Assembly: GCA_902805845.1 (NCBI GenBank)
Contig: CADCUI010000064.1
Span: 1 to 64,000, forward strand
DNA: 64,000 nucleotides
Direction of reading: 5' to 3'
DNA from: an uncultured Nocardioidaceae bacterium
GTDB taxonomy: Bacteria; Actinomycetota; Actinomycetes; Propionibacteriales; Nocardioidaceae
In this document: positions 40,893 to 49,424 of the stretch, piece after piece
Layout: each line of letters opens with the position of its first letter
How positions within the stretch are numbered: the stretch's first letter is position 1
The notes under the pieces: model-generated
Seen by the model: only the letters and a program-made list of their open reading frames with translations
Database searches by the model: none
What the model was told of the DNA's origin: nothing
Made by a program: the position numbers and the translations under genes

Positions 40893-43538
40893 ATGGCCGT
40901 CGCACGTCGTCCTGATCCCGCCAGCGAGTCTCGGCAGCGCCGCACGATCGCCGTGGCGGTGGCCGGCCTGCTGGCTGCCATGTCGGTGGCCGCGGTCGTG
41001 GTCACGCAGCCGGGCGCCGGTGCGGAGCCGGTGTGCGGCCCCGGCGGCCAGGTGCTCGAGGGGATGCCCGGCCCGCTGGTCTGCGCGCACGCCGACGAGC
41101 CGCCCCCGGGCGTCGACGTGTCCGACCACGTGCGCACCCGCGAGCTGGTCAGCCGTGAGGGCGCCGGTCCGGCGGCCTACGAGGCGGCCGAGGAGCTCGG
41201 CGTACCGACGTCCGTGGCCTCCGCAGCCGCGGGCTCGGCGGTGAGCTGCGACGGTGACGGCGACAGCGGATACCGGGTCCAGGCGATGTACGTCGTGGAG
41301 GCCGGCCGCAGCAACCGCTTCGCGGCCTTGCAGTCGTCGCTGCAGCGGTGGGCGGCGGGCGCGGACGACGTCGTGAACCGGTCGGCCGCGATGTCCGGCG
41401 GCGTGCGCAACGTCCGCTACGTCACCGACACCAGTCCCGACGGCACCTGCGTCGCGCGGCTCCTCAACGTCACCGTGCCCGCGGGCTCGATGACGTCGTT
41501 CAACGCGACGATCAACGCGGTCAAGGCGCTGGGGTACGAGAGCCCTGCTCGCAAGTACCTCATGTGGACCGACGCAACGGTGCTGTGCGGCATCGCCACG
41601 ATGTACCCGAACGACCTGGAGAGCCAGAGCAACCCGAACAACGGCCTCTACGCGCAGTACGCCCGCATCGACTCCGGCTGCTGGGGGTTCGGCGACGGCG
41701 CCGGCCAGCACTCCGTCGAGGCGCACGAGCTGGCGCACAACCTCGGCGGTGTGCAGAACAGCGCGCCGCACTCCACGCGGGTCGGTCACTGCTGGGACGA
41801 GTACGACACCATGTGCTACGCCGACGGCGGCGCCTACGCGATGAAGCAGATCTGCCCACCCGAGCGGGAGTACCTGCTGGACTGCAACACCGACGACTAC
41901 TTCTCGACCTACCCGGACCCGGGCAGCTACCTCGACACCCACTGGAACGCCGCCGACTCGCGCTTCCTGATCGGCGGCGGTGACGGGTTCGGCGGCGGTG
42001 CGTCAGGGTCGCCGACCGTGCTCGGGGCGACGATCGGCGTGAACAACCCCGCCGTGCCGGGCCTCTCGACGCAGGTGTCGGTGACGCCGGCGATCCCCGA
42101 CGGCCGCTCGTTGGCGTCGGTCACCTGGAAGTCGGCGCGCGCCGACTGCAACTTCGGCACGCCGTCCGCGCTGCAGTCGACGGTCACCTGCGGCGCGACG
42201 GCGTCGAGCGCCACGACCGTCACCGCCACGCTGGTGGACTCCACCGGCGCCACGAAGGCGGTGACCCGCCCGTTGACGTTCGCCACCGGAACCACGCGTC
42301 CGGTCGCGCTTTCCCTGGCGGCTGCGGCCCAGGACGGCACGCCGGCGAGCGTGTGCACCGGTGCGGGCTTCCCCGTCGTTGCGACGGTCACCGACGCCGC
42401 AACAGGGCAGCCGGTGAAGGGGCTCAGCGTCTCGTTCACGAAGCAGACCGCCACGATGACCGCTCCGTCCAGCGCCGGAGCCGCCGCATCGGTGCTCGGT
42501 GGGACCGCCACCGTCACCGGCGCGGCGACGGTCTCCACCACCTACGCGGCCCGGACCGCGGCCGGCACCGTCTACGCCGCCGGCTCGGCGACGCCGGTGG
42601 CGACGGTGCCCGGCAGGTGCGCGCCGGTCCTCACCGGCGCGGCGAACGTCGAGGAGGTCTACTACGGGGACCCGGTCACCGTGAGCGGCACGCTCACCCG
42701 GGCCGTCGACGGCGTGACCGTCCCCGTGGGGGGCGTGTCCCTTCCCGTGACCCTGAGCTACCGCAGCGGAACGACGAACAAGGTCGTCACCGTGGGCACT
42801 GCCAAGACCAGCGCCGACGGCAGCTACACCGTGGCGGTGAGGCCCACGGTGACCGGCGCGCTGGCGGTGGCGCTGGTGGGCTCGACCGCCTACACGGCGA
42901 CGTCGGTGCCCCTTGGGAGCGTGGTCGTCAAGCTGCCCTCGACCGAGCTGACTGCCACGGTCGACCGCACCGAGGTGGGGTACGGCGACCCGGTCACGGT
43001 GACGGGTCGACTGACGAAGACCGCGGGTGAGCTCACCACCGGTGTCGTCGGGGCGACGGTCACGGTGAAGGTGACCGCGACAGGCAAGGCTCCGGCCACG
43101 GTCGGGTCGGGGCGCACCCTGGCCGACGGCACCTTCCGCATCTCGGTGCCGTTGAAGCTGTCCGGGGCGTTGTCGGTGACCTACGCCGGCGCGGCGGGGC
43201 TCCCGGCAGACAGCGTCGTGGTCGGTGACGTCACGGCGAGCACGTGGGCCACCGCGGTCTCCCTGTCCGGGACCCCCGCGGGCACCGCGGTGGTGCTGAG
43301 CGGCACGGTGACGAAGAGCTACGACGGTGTGACGGCGCCGGCCAAGAGCCTTCGCCTGAAGGTCTACCTCACACCCAGCGCGACGGGCGTGCCCGTGCTG
43401 GTGACCTCGCCGACGACGACGACCTCGGGGACCTTCTCCGCCAAGGTCTACCCGCAGGTCGCGGGGAGCTACACCGCCGTGCTGACAGGCATCACCGGCT
43501 ACAGTGATGCCACGAGCAACGCGGTCTCCGTCGGCTGA
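40893..43538 (+). CDS. Secreted metzincin-like zinc metalloprotease with C-terminal Ig-like repeats
   Basis: 881 residues from ATG 40893 with AGGGAGGG upstream. Signal/anchor (RTIAVAVAGLLAAMSVAAVVV), then a protease domain with H278ELAH282 in VEAHELAHNLGGVQNS and a downstream MCYAD that resembles a metzincin Met-turn. The usual third zinc ligand at HExxHxxGxxH is Gln here, so another residue, perhaps the His in VGHCWDEYD, may bind zinc. From about residue 580 three Ig-like beta-sandwich repeats follow (YYGDPVTVSGTLT, GYGDPVTVTGRLT, AVVLSGTVTKSYDG). Probably a cell-surface or extracellular protease. Confidence 0.75.
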   Translation: MAVARRPDPASESRQRRTIAVAVAGLLAAMSVAAVVVTQPGAGAEPVCGPGGQVLEGMPGPLVCAHADEPPPGVDVSDHVRTRELVSREGAGPAAYEAAEELGVPTSVASAAAGSAVSCDGDGDSGYRVQAMYVVEAGRSNRFAALQSSLQRWAAGADDVVNRSAAMSGGVRNVRYVTDTSPDGTCVARLLNVTVPAGSMTSFNATINAVKALGYESPARKYLMWTDATVLCGIATMYPNDLESQSNPNNGLYAQYARIDSGCWGFGDGAGQHSVEAHELAHNLGGVQNSAPHSTRVGHCWDEYDTMCYADGGAYAMKQICPPEREYLLDCNTDDYFSTYPDPGSYLDTHWNAADSRFLIGGGDGFGGGASGSPTVLGATIGVNNPAVPGLSTQVSVTPAIPDGRSLASVTWKSARADCNFGTPSALQSTVTCGATASSATTVTATLVDSTGATKAVTRPLTFATGTTRPVALSLAAAAQDGTPASVCTGAGFPVVATVTDAATGQPVKGLSVSFTKQTATMTAPSSAGAAASVLGGTATVTGAATVSTTYAARTAAGTVYAAGSATPVATVPGRCAPVLTGAANVEEVYYGDPVTVSGTLTRAVDGVTVPVGGVSLPVTLSYRSGTTNKVVTVGTAKTSADGSYTVAVRPTVTGALAVALVGSTAYTATSVPLGSVVVKLPSTELTATVDRTEVGYGDPVTVTGRLTKTAGELTTGVVGATVTVKVTATGKAPATVGSGRTLADGTFRISVPLKLSGALSVTYAGAAGLPADSVVVGDVTASTWATAVSLSGTPAGTAVVLSGTVTKSYDGVTAPAKSLRLKVYLTPSATGVPVLVTSPTTTTSGTFSAKVYPQVAGSYTAVLTGITGYSDATSNAVSVG

Positions 43539-43564
43539 GATCGGGCCCGCCTAGGGTGAGGCCC

Positions 43565-43669
43565 ATGACCGAGGCCCATGACTGCGAGCACGAGTGGACG
43601 CTCATCAACCGGGACGAGAACCGGCTGATCTACAAGTGCCTGAAGTGCGGTGAGCTCCGGCGCGAGTGA
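43565..43669 (+). CDS. 34-residue zinc-ribbon-like microprotein
   Basis: ATG 43565 to TGA 43669 encodes C7-E-H-E-W11 and a C-x2-C pair in YKCLKCGELRRE, so Cys7, His9, Cys26 and Cys29 could bind one zinc. Codon usage matches real genes here and it fits the 91-base gap after the protease gene, overlapping the convergent lipase gene by 40 bases. Function unknown; similar tiny zinc proteins are common in actinobacteria. Confidence 0.5.
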   Translation: MTEAHDCEHEWTLINRDENRLIYKCLKCGELRRE

Positions 43670-44400
43670 GCCCGCCGGGTGGGATCCGCGAGCGCCTCCC
43701 AGAACGCGGCCCGCACAGCGTCGGCGCCCCACGCGTTGGGCTCGATGACGTGGCAGTACCACAGGTCGCGGTCCGCGGGCCGCGCCTCTGGCTGGGCCGG
43801 GTTGCCACGGGCCAGGCCGTGCCCGAGGAACCGGCCGTGGATGTCGGCCACAGCAGCACCATGCTCGGACGCGACCTCCCGCAACGCCGCGTTGAGAGCG
43901 GCGAGCACCTCCACCACGTCGGGCCATGGAGGGAGGCCGACGCTCGCGGCGTCGCCGGTGCCGTCGCTGGGGTCGTAGACGGTGCCCAGCACCAGCTCGC
44001 CGGACGGCGGCATCCGCCGCCGAAGCTCGTCCAGCGCGTGCGCGACGCGCACCTTGACGACTGAGATCGTCTGCAGTGCCATCGGGGTGTCGCCGTAGCA
44101 GGACAGCACGTCGTTCCCGCCGATGGTGAGGGTGACAACAGCGGCCGACTCGCCGAGCTGGGCGAACCGGGGGAGCTGGTGGTCCAGCAGCGACGCGGTC
44201 GTGGCACCGTCAGTGGCGAGCAGCCGAAGCGAGAGGCCGCTCAGGTCCCCGTCTCGCCAGGCGGGGAAGTCGTCGTCGCGGTTGCGGGCGAGCAGGCTGG
44301 CTCCGCCCCGTCCCGGTCCTCCCGCGTAGTCATCGATCGAGATGGAGTCACCCAGCGCCACATAGGCGGTCGGCTCCGCCGGGCGCCCCTCAGCCGTCAC
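43630..44400 (-). CDS. SGNH/GDSL-type lipase or esterase
   Basis: 256 residues from GTG 44400. Block I YVALGDSISIDDYAGGPGRGG holds the nucleophilic Ser; block III TLTIGGNDVLSCYG the oxyanion Asn; block V is VIEPNAWGADAVRAAFW, where the usual DxxH pair is not obvious and IEPN-A-W-G-A takes its place, as in some divergent SGNH proteins. No signal peptide, so probably cytoplasmic. Divergent from the DUF1801 gene. Confidence 0.72.
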   Translation of the reverse strand: MTAEGRPAEPTAYVALGDSISIDDYAGGPGRGGASLLARNRDDDFPAWRDGDLSGLSLRLLATDGATTASLLDHQLPRFAQLGESAAVVTLTIGGNDVLSCYGDTPMALQTISVVKVRVAHALDELRRRMPPSGELVLGTVYDPSDGTGDAASVGLPPWPDVVEVLAALNAALREVASEHGAAVADIHGRFLGHGLARGNPAQPEARPADRDLWYCHVIEPNAWGADAVRAAFWEALADPTRRAHSRRSSPHFRHL

Positions 44401-44449
44401 CGTTTCACTGTTCCCCGTCGGCCCCGGGCCACGCGCCCGTCGCGATACG

Positions 44450-44803
44450 GTGCCGAGGGTGACCACGGTCGACGACTACCTCGCTGCTGTCGGCGGGCCC
44501 GAGCGGCTTGCGCTGCTGCACGTCCGCGACGTCGCACTGGGTGCCGTTCCCGAGGCCGAGCAAGGCAGGAGCTACGGCATGGCGGCCCTGAGGTACCGGG
44601 GCAAGCCTTTGCTGGGGTTCCTGGCCGCCAAGCAGCACCTGAGCATCTTCCCGTTCAGCACCGAGGTCGTCGACGGGGTCCGCGACCGACTCCTGGGCTT
44701 CGACCTGTCGAAGGGAACGATCCGGTTCACTGTCGAGAGCCCCGTCCCCGACGACGTCCTTCGCGACATCGTCCGCCTGCGCGCACAGGAGATCACGGGC
44801 TAG
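44450..44803 (+). CDS. DUF1801/YdhG-like protein
   Basis: 117 residues; GTG 44450 or GTG 44459 may start it. The pattern TVDDYLAAVGGPERLALLHVRDVA, GRSYGMAALRYRGKPLLGFLAAKQHLSIFPFS, GTIRFTVESPVPDDVLRDIVRLR matches the DUF1801 fold (related to frataxin-like/YdhG proteins). Role uncertain; such proteins are linked loosely to metal or stress responses. Single gene. Confidence 0.7.
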   Translation: MPRVTTVDDYLAAVGGPERLALLHVRDVALGAVPEAEQGRSYGMAALRYRGKPLLGFLAAKQHLSIFPFSTEVVDGVRDRLLGFDLSKGTIRFTVESPVPDDVLRDIVRLRAQEITG

Positions 44804-44847
44804 GTCCCGCATCCGGGAGACTGCCGGGCGCGTGCCAGAGTGGCGGC

Positions 44848-45777
44848 ATGAGTCAGCCAGGCGCCGCCCAGCCGCCCGTCGTCGTGGTCACCGGAGCCAA
44901 CGGCTTCGTCGGCGCCCGCATCTGCGCCGCCTTGGTCGACCGGGGGGCGACCGTGCGTGCGGTGGTACGGCGCCCCGGGACCGCGCCGCTGGTCACGGGC
45001 ATCGAGGAGCAGGTCGGCGACTTCTACGACCAGGGCCTCGCGACGGCGGTGGTGCAGGGCGCCAGCGCCGTCGTCACCACGGTCCACCCGATGGGCACCG
45101 ACCGCGAGAACCAGCACCGCATCGCGGTCGAGGGCACTCCTGTGCTGGCGCGGGCGGCACGCGATGCGCGGGTGCCACGGCTGGTCCACGTCTCGACCGC
45201 GGCCGTCTACGACCGTTCCCCCGGAGCCGGTGACGTGGACGAGAGCTCACCCTTGGTGGGAGACGATGCCGGCGACTACGCCGTCACCAAGCGCGACACC
45301 GATGCGGCGCTGGCCGCGGTCGACGGGCTGACCAGCGTCGTGCTGCGCCCGCCGGCGATCCTCGGATCGGGTGAGACCTCCATCTGGAACACCCTGCGAC
45401 CCGCGAACATCCGGGACGACGAGGAAGCCCGGCACGCCGTGCCCGAGCAGGCCTTCGCCTGGGTGCACGTCGACGACCTCGCCGCCCTGGCCGCGGACGC
45501 GGCCTCGGGCCGGATCGCCTCCTCCACCGATCCCCGGAAGGGCCCGGTCGGAGACACCTGCACCGTCGTCAACGTCGCCGCGGAACCCGCCACGAACCGT
45601 GACTACTACGAGACCGTCACCAGGGCTCTTGGCGTGGAGCCGGTCTGGCAGGCCACTCCCGCCTGGACCGGACGGCTGCTCGCCGAGCGCGCCCACGAGT
45701 GGGGCTGGGCGCCGACGGTGCCCCTCGCTCGGGCACTGGCCGAGATCGACGAGGGGCTTCGCAACCGATCCCGGTGA
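44848..45777 (+). CDS. NAD-dependent epimerase/dehydratase (extended SDR)
   Basis: 309 residues from ATG 44848. Rossmann GANGFVGARICAAL binds NAD(P); YAVTKRDTD holds the active-site Tyr-x3-Lys; LVHVSTAAVYDRS provides the Ser/Thr. The C-terminal half (AFAWVHVDDLAALAADAAS, ATPAWTGRLLAERAHEWGWAP) is the substrate domain of extended SDR proteins. Likely a nucleoside-diphosphate-sugar epimerase or related reductase; substrate unknown. Convergent with the acetyltransferase gene. Confidence 0.8.
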   Translation: MSQPGAAQPPVVVVTGANGFVGARICAALVDRGATVRAVVRRPGTAPLVTGIEEQVGDFYDQGLATAVVQGASAVVTTVHPMGTDRENQHRIAVEGTPVLARAARDARVPRLVHVSTAAVYDRSPGAGDVDESSPLVGDDAGDYAVTKRDTDAALAAVDGLTSVVLRPPAILGSGETSIWNTLRPANIRDDEEARHAVPEQAFAWVHVDDLAALAADAASGRIASSTDPRKGPVGDTCTVVNVAAEPATNRDYYETVTRALGVEPVWQATPAWTGRLLAERAHEWGWAPTVPLARALAEIDEGLRNRSR

Positions 45778-45804
45778 CGGACGGCTGCCCAGGCGGCCCT
45801 GGCG

Positions 45805-46383
45805 TCAGCGGAGGTCCAACCGCATGACCACCCGGGGGAAACCACCGGAGACCGCGGTCGTGTCTGCTGCCTTGGTGAAGCCGGCGCGCTCGAAGACGTG
45901 GCGGGTGCCGACGTACGCCATCGTGAGGTCCACCTTCTGCCCGTCGTTCTCCACCGGATAGCCCTCGATCGCCGGAGCACCCTGGGAGCGCGCGTAGGCC
46001 ACGGCGCCCCCGAGCGCGGCGTGAGAGACGCCCTTGCCACGGTGACCGGGACGGACGCGGATGCACCACACCGACCACACGGGCAGGTCGTCGACGTGCG
46101 GGATCTTCGTCGATCGGGCGAACGGCAGCTCCGCCCTGGGCGCGACGGCGGCCCACCCGACGACCTCCCCCTGCTGGTAGACGAGGACGCCCGGGGCGAC
46201 ATCCCGGCTGCAGAGGTCCCTGACGTGGTCCCCCCGCGCCGCTCCTACGAGCTCACGGTTGGTCTTGGCGTCGATGCGGTGACTGAGGCACCAGCACACC
46301 GAGGAGCCGGGATTCTTGGGCCCGAGCATCACCGCGACATCGCCGAAGCGTGCGGCCGTGGCGGGCGTCACCTCGATGCTCAC
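45805..46383 (-). CDS. GNAT-family N-acetyltransferase
   Basis: 192 residues. Core: VLVYQQGEVVGWAAVAPRAEL (beta4), VWSVWCIRVRPGHRGKGVSHAALGGAVAYARSQGAPAIEGYPV, with the acetyl-CoA pyrophosphate loop RPGHRGKG (Q/R-x2-G-x-G/A form), and HVFERAGFTKAADT near the end. The N-terminal PGSSVCWCLSHRID block is typical of a GNAT subgroup seen in actinobacteria. Acceptor unknown. Confidence 0.75.
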   Translation of the reverse strand: MSIEVTPATAARFGDVAVMLGPKNPGSSVCWCLSHRIDAKTNRELVGAARGDHVRDLCSRDVAPGVLVYQQGEVVGWAAVAPRAELPFARSTKIPHVDDLPVWSVWCIRVRPGHRGKGVSHAALGGAVAYARSQGAPAIEGYPVENDGQKVDLTMAYVGTRHVFERAGFTKAADTTAVSGGFPRVVMRLDLR

Positions 46384-46506
46384 GTGGCCACGCTAGCCCT
46401 AGCCTGTCGAGGCCGGACGGAGCGTTCCGGGCGGGCCCGTGACCTGCACAGAATCTCCACACGTCGTCCCCGCGTTCTGACCCGGTGCGCTCGTAGCGTT
46501 CTGTCC

Positions 46507-47436
46507 ATGATCAGGGTGCGAGCTCTCACCAAGCAGTACGGCCAGGTCCGTGCCGTGGACGACCTCTCCTTCGATGCGGAGGCCGGCAAGGTCACCGGGT
46601 TCCTGGGCCCCAACGGGGCCGGGAAGTCGACCACGATGCGGATGGTGATGGGGCTGGACCGGCCGACCTCCGGGTCCGCACTGGTCAACGGCCGGCGGTA
46701 CGACGGACTTGCCGCTCCACTGCACGAGGTGGGGGCGCTGCTGGACGCCGGCGCCATGCACCCTGGTCGCACCGGCCGGGCTCACCTGCGCATCGGCGCC
46801 CGCACCAGCGGCATCCCCCTGTCCCGCGTGGAGGAGGTGATCGACCAGGTCGGGCTCGACGGCGCGGCCGGCCGACGGATCAAGGGCTACTCCCTGGGCA
46901 TGCGGCAGCGGCTCGGGATCGCCGCTGCACTGTTGGGCGATCCGCAGGTGCTGCTCTTCGACGAGCCGGTCAACGGCCTCGACCTGGACGGGGTGCGGTG
47001 GATCCGACGACTTCTTCGGGGCTTCGCCGACGAGGGCCGCACGGTGCTGGTCTCCAGCCACCTGATGAGCGAGATGCAGCTGATCGCCGACCGTGTCGTC
47101 ATCATCGGCCGCGGACAACTGATCGCCGACGCCGAGATCGACGAGGTGCTGCGCGGCCTGGGCGGCCATCGGGTGCGGGTCCGCAGCCCGCGAGCCGACC
47201 AGCTGCGCCGCGCGCTGGCCGACCGCGCGGCGGTGAAGCCGACGAGTGCCGACGAGCTCGAGATCACCGGGGTGCCCGCGACCGAGATCGGCGACCTCGC
47301 CCACGCGCTCGGCGTGCCGGTGCACCACCTGGCGGAGGTCGAGCAGTCCCTCGAGCACGCCTATCTCAACCTGACCGAGGACAGCGTCGACTACCACGGC
47401 CACACGCCGGTGCACGCGATCGGAGCCACCCGATGA
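46507..47436 (+). CDS. ABC-2 type exporter, ATP-binding subunit
   Basis: 309 residues from ATG 46507. Walker A LGPNGAGKST, an LGMRQRLGIAAALLG signature in place of LSGGQ (common in ABC-2 antibiotic/nodulation-type ATPases), Walker B VLLFDEPVNGLDLDG, H-loop SSHLMSEM. The C-terminal DUF4162-like part (HRVRVRSPRADQLRRAL) is usual. Coupled by ATGA overlap to the permease. The pair may export a lipid, peptide or drug. Confidence 0.88.
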   Translation: MIRVRALTKQYGQVRAVDDLSFDAEAGKVTGFLGPNGAGKSTTMRMVMGLDRPTSGSALVNGRRYDGLAAPLHEVGALLDAGAMHPGRTGRAHLRIGARTSGIPLSRVEEVIDQVGLDGAAGRRIKGYSLGMRQRLGIAAALLGDPQVLLFDEPVNGLDLDGVRWIRRLLRGFADEGRTVLVSSHLMSEMQLIADRVVIIGRGQLIADAEIDEVLRGLGGHRVRVRSPRADQLRRALADRAAVKPTSADELEITGVPATEIGDLAHALGVPVHHLAEVEQSLEHAYLNLTEDSVDYHGHTPVHAIGATR

Positions 47437-48203
47437 GCGCCACCACCGTCCTGCTGGCGCGCACCGGTCGGGCCGAGTGGGGCCGGGTCTGGAGTGTCCG
47501 CTCCAGCTGGATCTTCGCCCTGGTGACCGCAGTCGCGGTGGTCGGCCTGGGCACGATCATCGGGTTCGACTCCGCTGACGACCCCTCCGGCGTGCCGGCG
47601 GACGTGAGCGCCTGGGACGGCGGACGGCTCACCGGGATGTTCGCCCTGTTCGGCATCCTCGCGATGTCGGTGGTCGCCAGCACCGCCGACTACGGCACCG
47701 GCGGCATCGTGCCGACCCTGCAGTGGACGCCCCGGAGGGGCGTCCTTGTCGCCGCCAGGACCGGCGTCATCGTCGCCACCACGACGCTGCTCGGGGTGCT
47801 GCTCGTGGCCGCGGCAAGCGTGGTGGTGTGGGCGTGCCTGCCCGAGCTCGGCCTGCCGGTGTCCGAGGGCGCGGAGACCCTCGGAGGGCTTGGTCTGGTC
47901 TACGCCTGCGGGGCGGTGCTGGCGGTGGGACTCGGCCTGCTGCTGCGCAGCACTGCGGGCGGATTGGTGTCGGTCATCGCCCTCGTGCTCGTGCTGCCCC
48001 CCTTGTTGGCGCAGCTGCCCTACGACTGGGCCGTCGAGATCTCCGCACACATGCCGGGGTCCGCCGCCCTCTACCTGATCTTCGGCGAGGGTCCGAGTGA
48101 CGACATGACCACTGCTTCGACGCGCCTCACCCTGGGGGCGTGGGCTGTGACGGCACTGTCAGCAGGCGGCCTTCGCCTGTTGCGCACGGACGCGAACCGA
48201 TGA
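47433..48203 (+). CDS. ABC-2 type exporter, permease subunit
   Basis: 256 residues from ATG 47433. Six hydrophobic segments (SSWIFALVTAVAVVGLGTIIGF, GMFALFGILAMSVVAS, GVIVATTTLLGVLLVAAASVVVWA, LGGLGLVYACGAVLAVGLGLLL, GGLVSVIALVLVLPPLLAQL, TRLTLGAWAVTALSAGGL) with a YGTGGIVPTLQWTPRRG cytoplasmic loop typical of this permease class. Forms the channel for the upstream ATPase. Confidence 0.82.
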   Translation: MSATTVLLARTGRAEWGRVWSVRSSWIFALVTAVAVVGLGTIIGFDSADDPSGVPADVSAWDGGRLTGMFALFGILAMSVVASTADYGTGGIVPTLQWTPRRGVLVAARTGVIVATTTLLGVLLVAAASVVVWACLPELGLPVSEGAETLGGLGLVYACGAVLAVGLGLLLRSTAGGLVSVIALVLVLPPLLAQLPYDWAVEISAHMPGSAALYLIFGEGPSDDMTTASTRLTLGAWAVTALSAGGLRLLRTDANR

Positions 48204-48225
48204 CGACCCCCACAAGGAGCAGACC

Positions 48226-48621
48226 ATGAGGACGGCCACCACCTACTACCGCCTTGCCCTCGCTGTCACGGTTGCGACGGCGTTCTTCCTCGTCCTCGCG
48301 ATCGGCGCCCTCGGGATCATCGGCGCTGGTGGCCGACCGGACCGCATCTATGTCGCCGTCCTTGCGGTCCTGGTGGCGGGCACCGTCGTCGCGAGGCTGC
48401 GGCCGGCCGGCATGGCGCTGGTCCTCGTCGCGACGGCGTTCGCGCAGGTCCTCGTCACCGCCGCGGCGTTCCTCGCCGGGCTGCCCCAGGAACGAGGTGC
48501 CTCGGTCGTCGACATCGTCGGCATCAACGCGATGTACACCGTGCTCTTCGGCCTGTCGGCGTGGCTCTTCAGGCAGGCGGCCGGACAGACCTCGCCCGTG
48601 GGCGTGAGCAGCCGCGCCTAG
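48226..48621 (+). CDS. Small four-TM membrane protein
   Basis: 131 residues, ATG preceded by AAGGAG. Four hydrophobic stretches (ALAVTVATAFFLVLAIGALGII, RIYVAVLAVLVAGTVVARL, GMALVLVATAFAQVLVTAAAFLAGL, VGINAMYTVLFGLSAWLF). Twenty-two bases after the ABC-2 permease on the same strand, so it may be part of that operon. No family function known. Confidence 0.65.
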   Translation: MRTATTYYRLALAVTVATAFFLVLAIGALGIIGAGGRPDRIYVAVLAVLVAGTVVARLRPAGMALVLVATAFAQVLVTAAAFLAGLPQERGASVVDIVGINAMYTVLFGLSAWLFRQAAGQTSPVGVSSRA

Positions 48622-48686
48622 CTGCGCCGTCCATGTCCTAGCCTTCAGGTCGACATCGATCGGTCCAGCACCGCCGGGGGAGGCTC

Positions 48687-49424
48687 ATGTCCACGCACAG
48701 GGGCGGCACACGTATGAACGACGCCGGCTCGTCTCCGACCCGCCCCGGCTCGGATCCTGCTCGACCCGAGGACGGACGTCGCGACAGGTGGATGCAGGCG
48801 GCTGCACTGGCCGGTACCGCGACGCTGCCGCTCGTGCTGATCGTGTCGATGGTCTCGGACGTGACGGGCAGCGGCGGTCTCAACCCGGGGTCGTCGGACG
48901 CGCAGCTGATCCGGGTCTTCGTGGAGTACCGGGACCAGCAGCTGGTCGCCTCGTCGCTGTACGCCGCCGCCGCCGCTGCCACGCTGCTGTTCCTGGGGCC
49001 CCTGTGGGCGCGGTTGCGCACCGGGTCGGAGTGGCTCGCCGTGGTGGCGGTTGCTGGCGGTGTTGCGGCCGGGTTCCTGTGGCTGCTGGCTTCCGCGTGG
49101 TCGATGACGGCCGTCGTGGCGGCCGACTACGAGGACGCCGGCGCGGCGCGGTTCCTCATGGTCTCGGGCTGGGAGATCGCGCGGCTGTCCGTGGCGCCCC
49201 ACCTGGTGATGGTCGGAGCAGCCACGGTGACCGGGTTCCGTCACGGCGCGTTCGGCCGGTGGTTCAACGTGACGGGCCTGGGATTCACGCTGCTTCTCGC
49301 GGTCGGCCTCGTCCCGTTCGCCCCGGCCGGGATGATGGGCATGCTGGCCACGCTGTGGGTGTTCCTCGCCTCGCTGGTCCTCGCCTTCGGAAGCCCGCCA
49401 GAGACCCGTCCTGACGCGCGGTGA
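48687..49424 (+). CDS. Six-TM membrane protein, DUF4386-like
   Basis: 245 residues; ATG 48687 has GGGGGAGG upstream. Hydrophilic start, then hydrophobic segments (AAALAGTATLPLVLIVSMVSDV, VASSLYAAAAAATLLFLGPLW, WLAVVAVAGGVAAGFLWLLASAW, MVGAATVTGF, FTLLLAVGLVPFAPAGMMGMLATLWVFLASLVLAF). The periplasmic stretch SSDAQLIRVFVEYRDQQLVAS recalls DUF4386-type proteins. Overlaps the MFS gene start by 4 bases. Function unknown. Confidence 0.6.
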   Translation: MSTHRGGTRMNDAGSSPTRPGSDPARPEDGRRDRWMQAAALAGTATLPLVLIVSMVSDVTGSGGLNPGSSDAQLIRVFVEYRDQQLVASSLYAAAAAATLLFLGPLWARLRTGSEWLAVVAVAGGVAAGFLWLLASAWSMTAVVAADYEDAGAARFLMVSGWEIARLSVAPHLVMVGAATVTGFRHGAFGRWFNVTGLGFTLLLAVGLVPFAPAGMMGMLATLWVFLASLVLAFGSPPETRPDAR

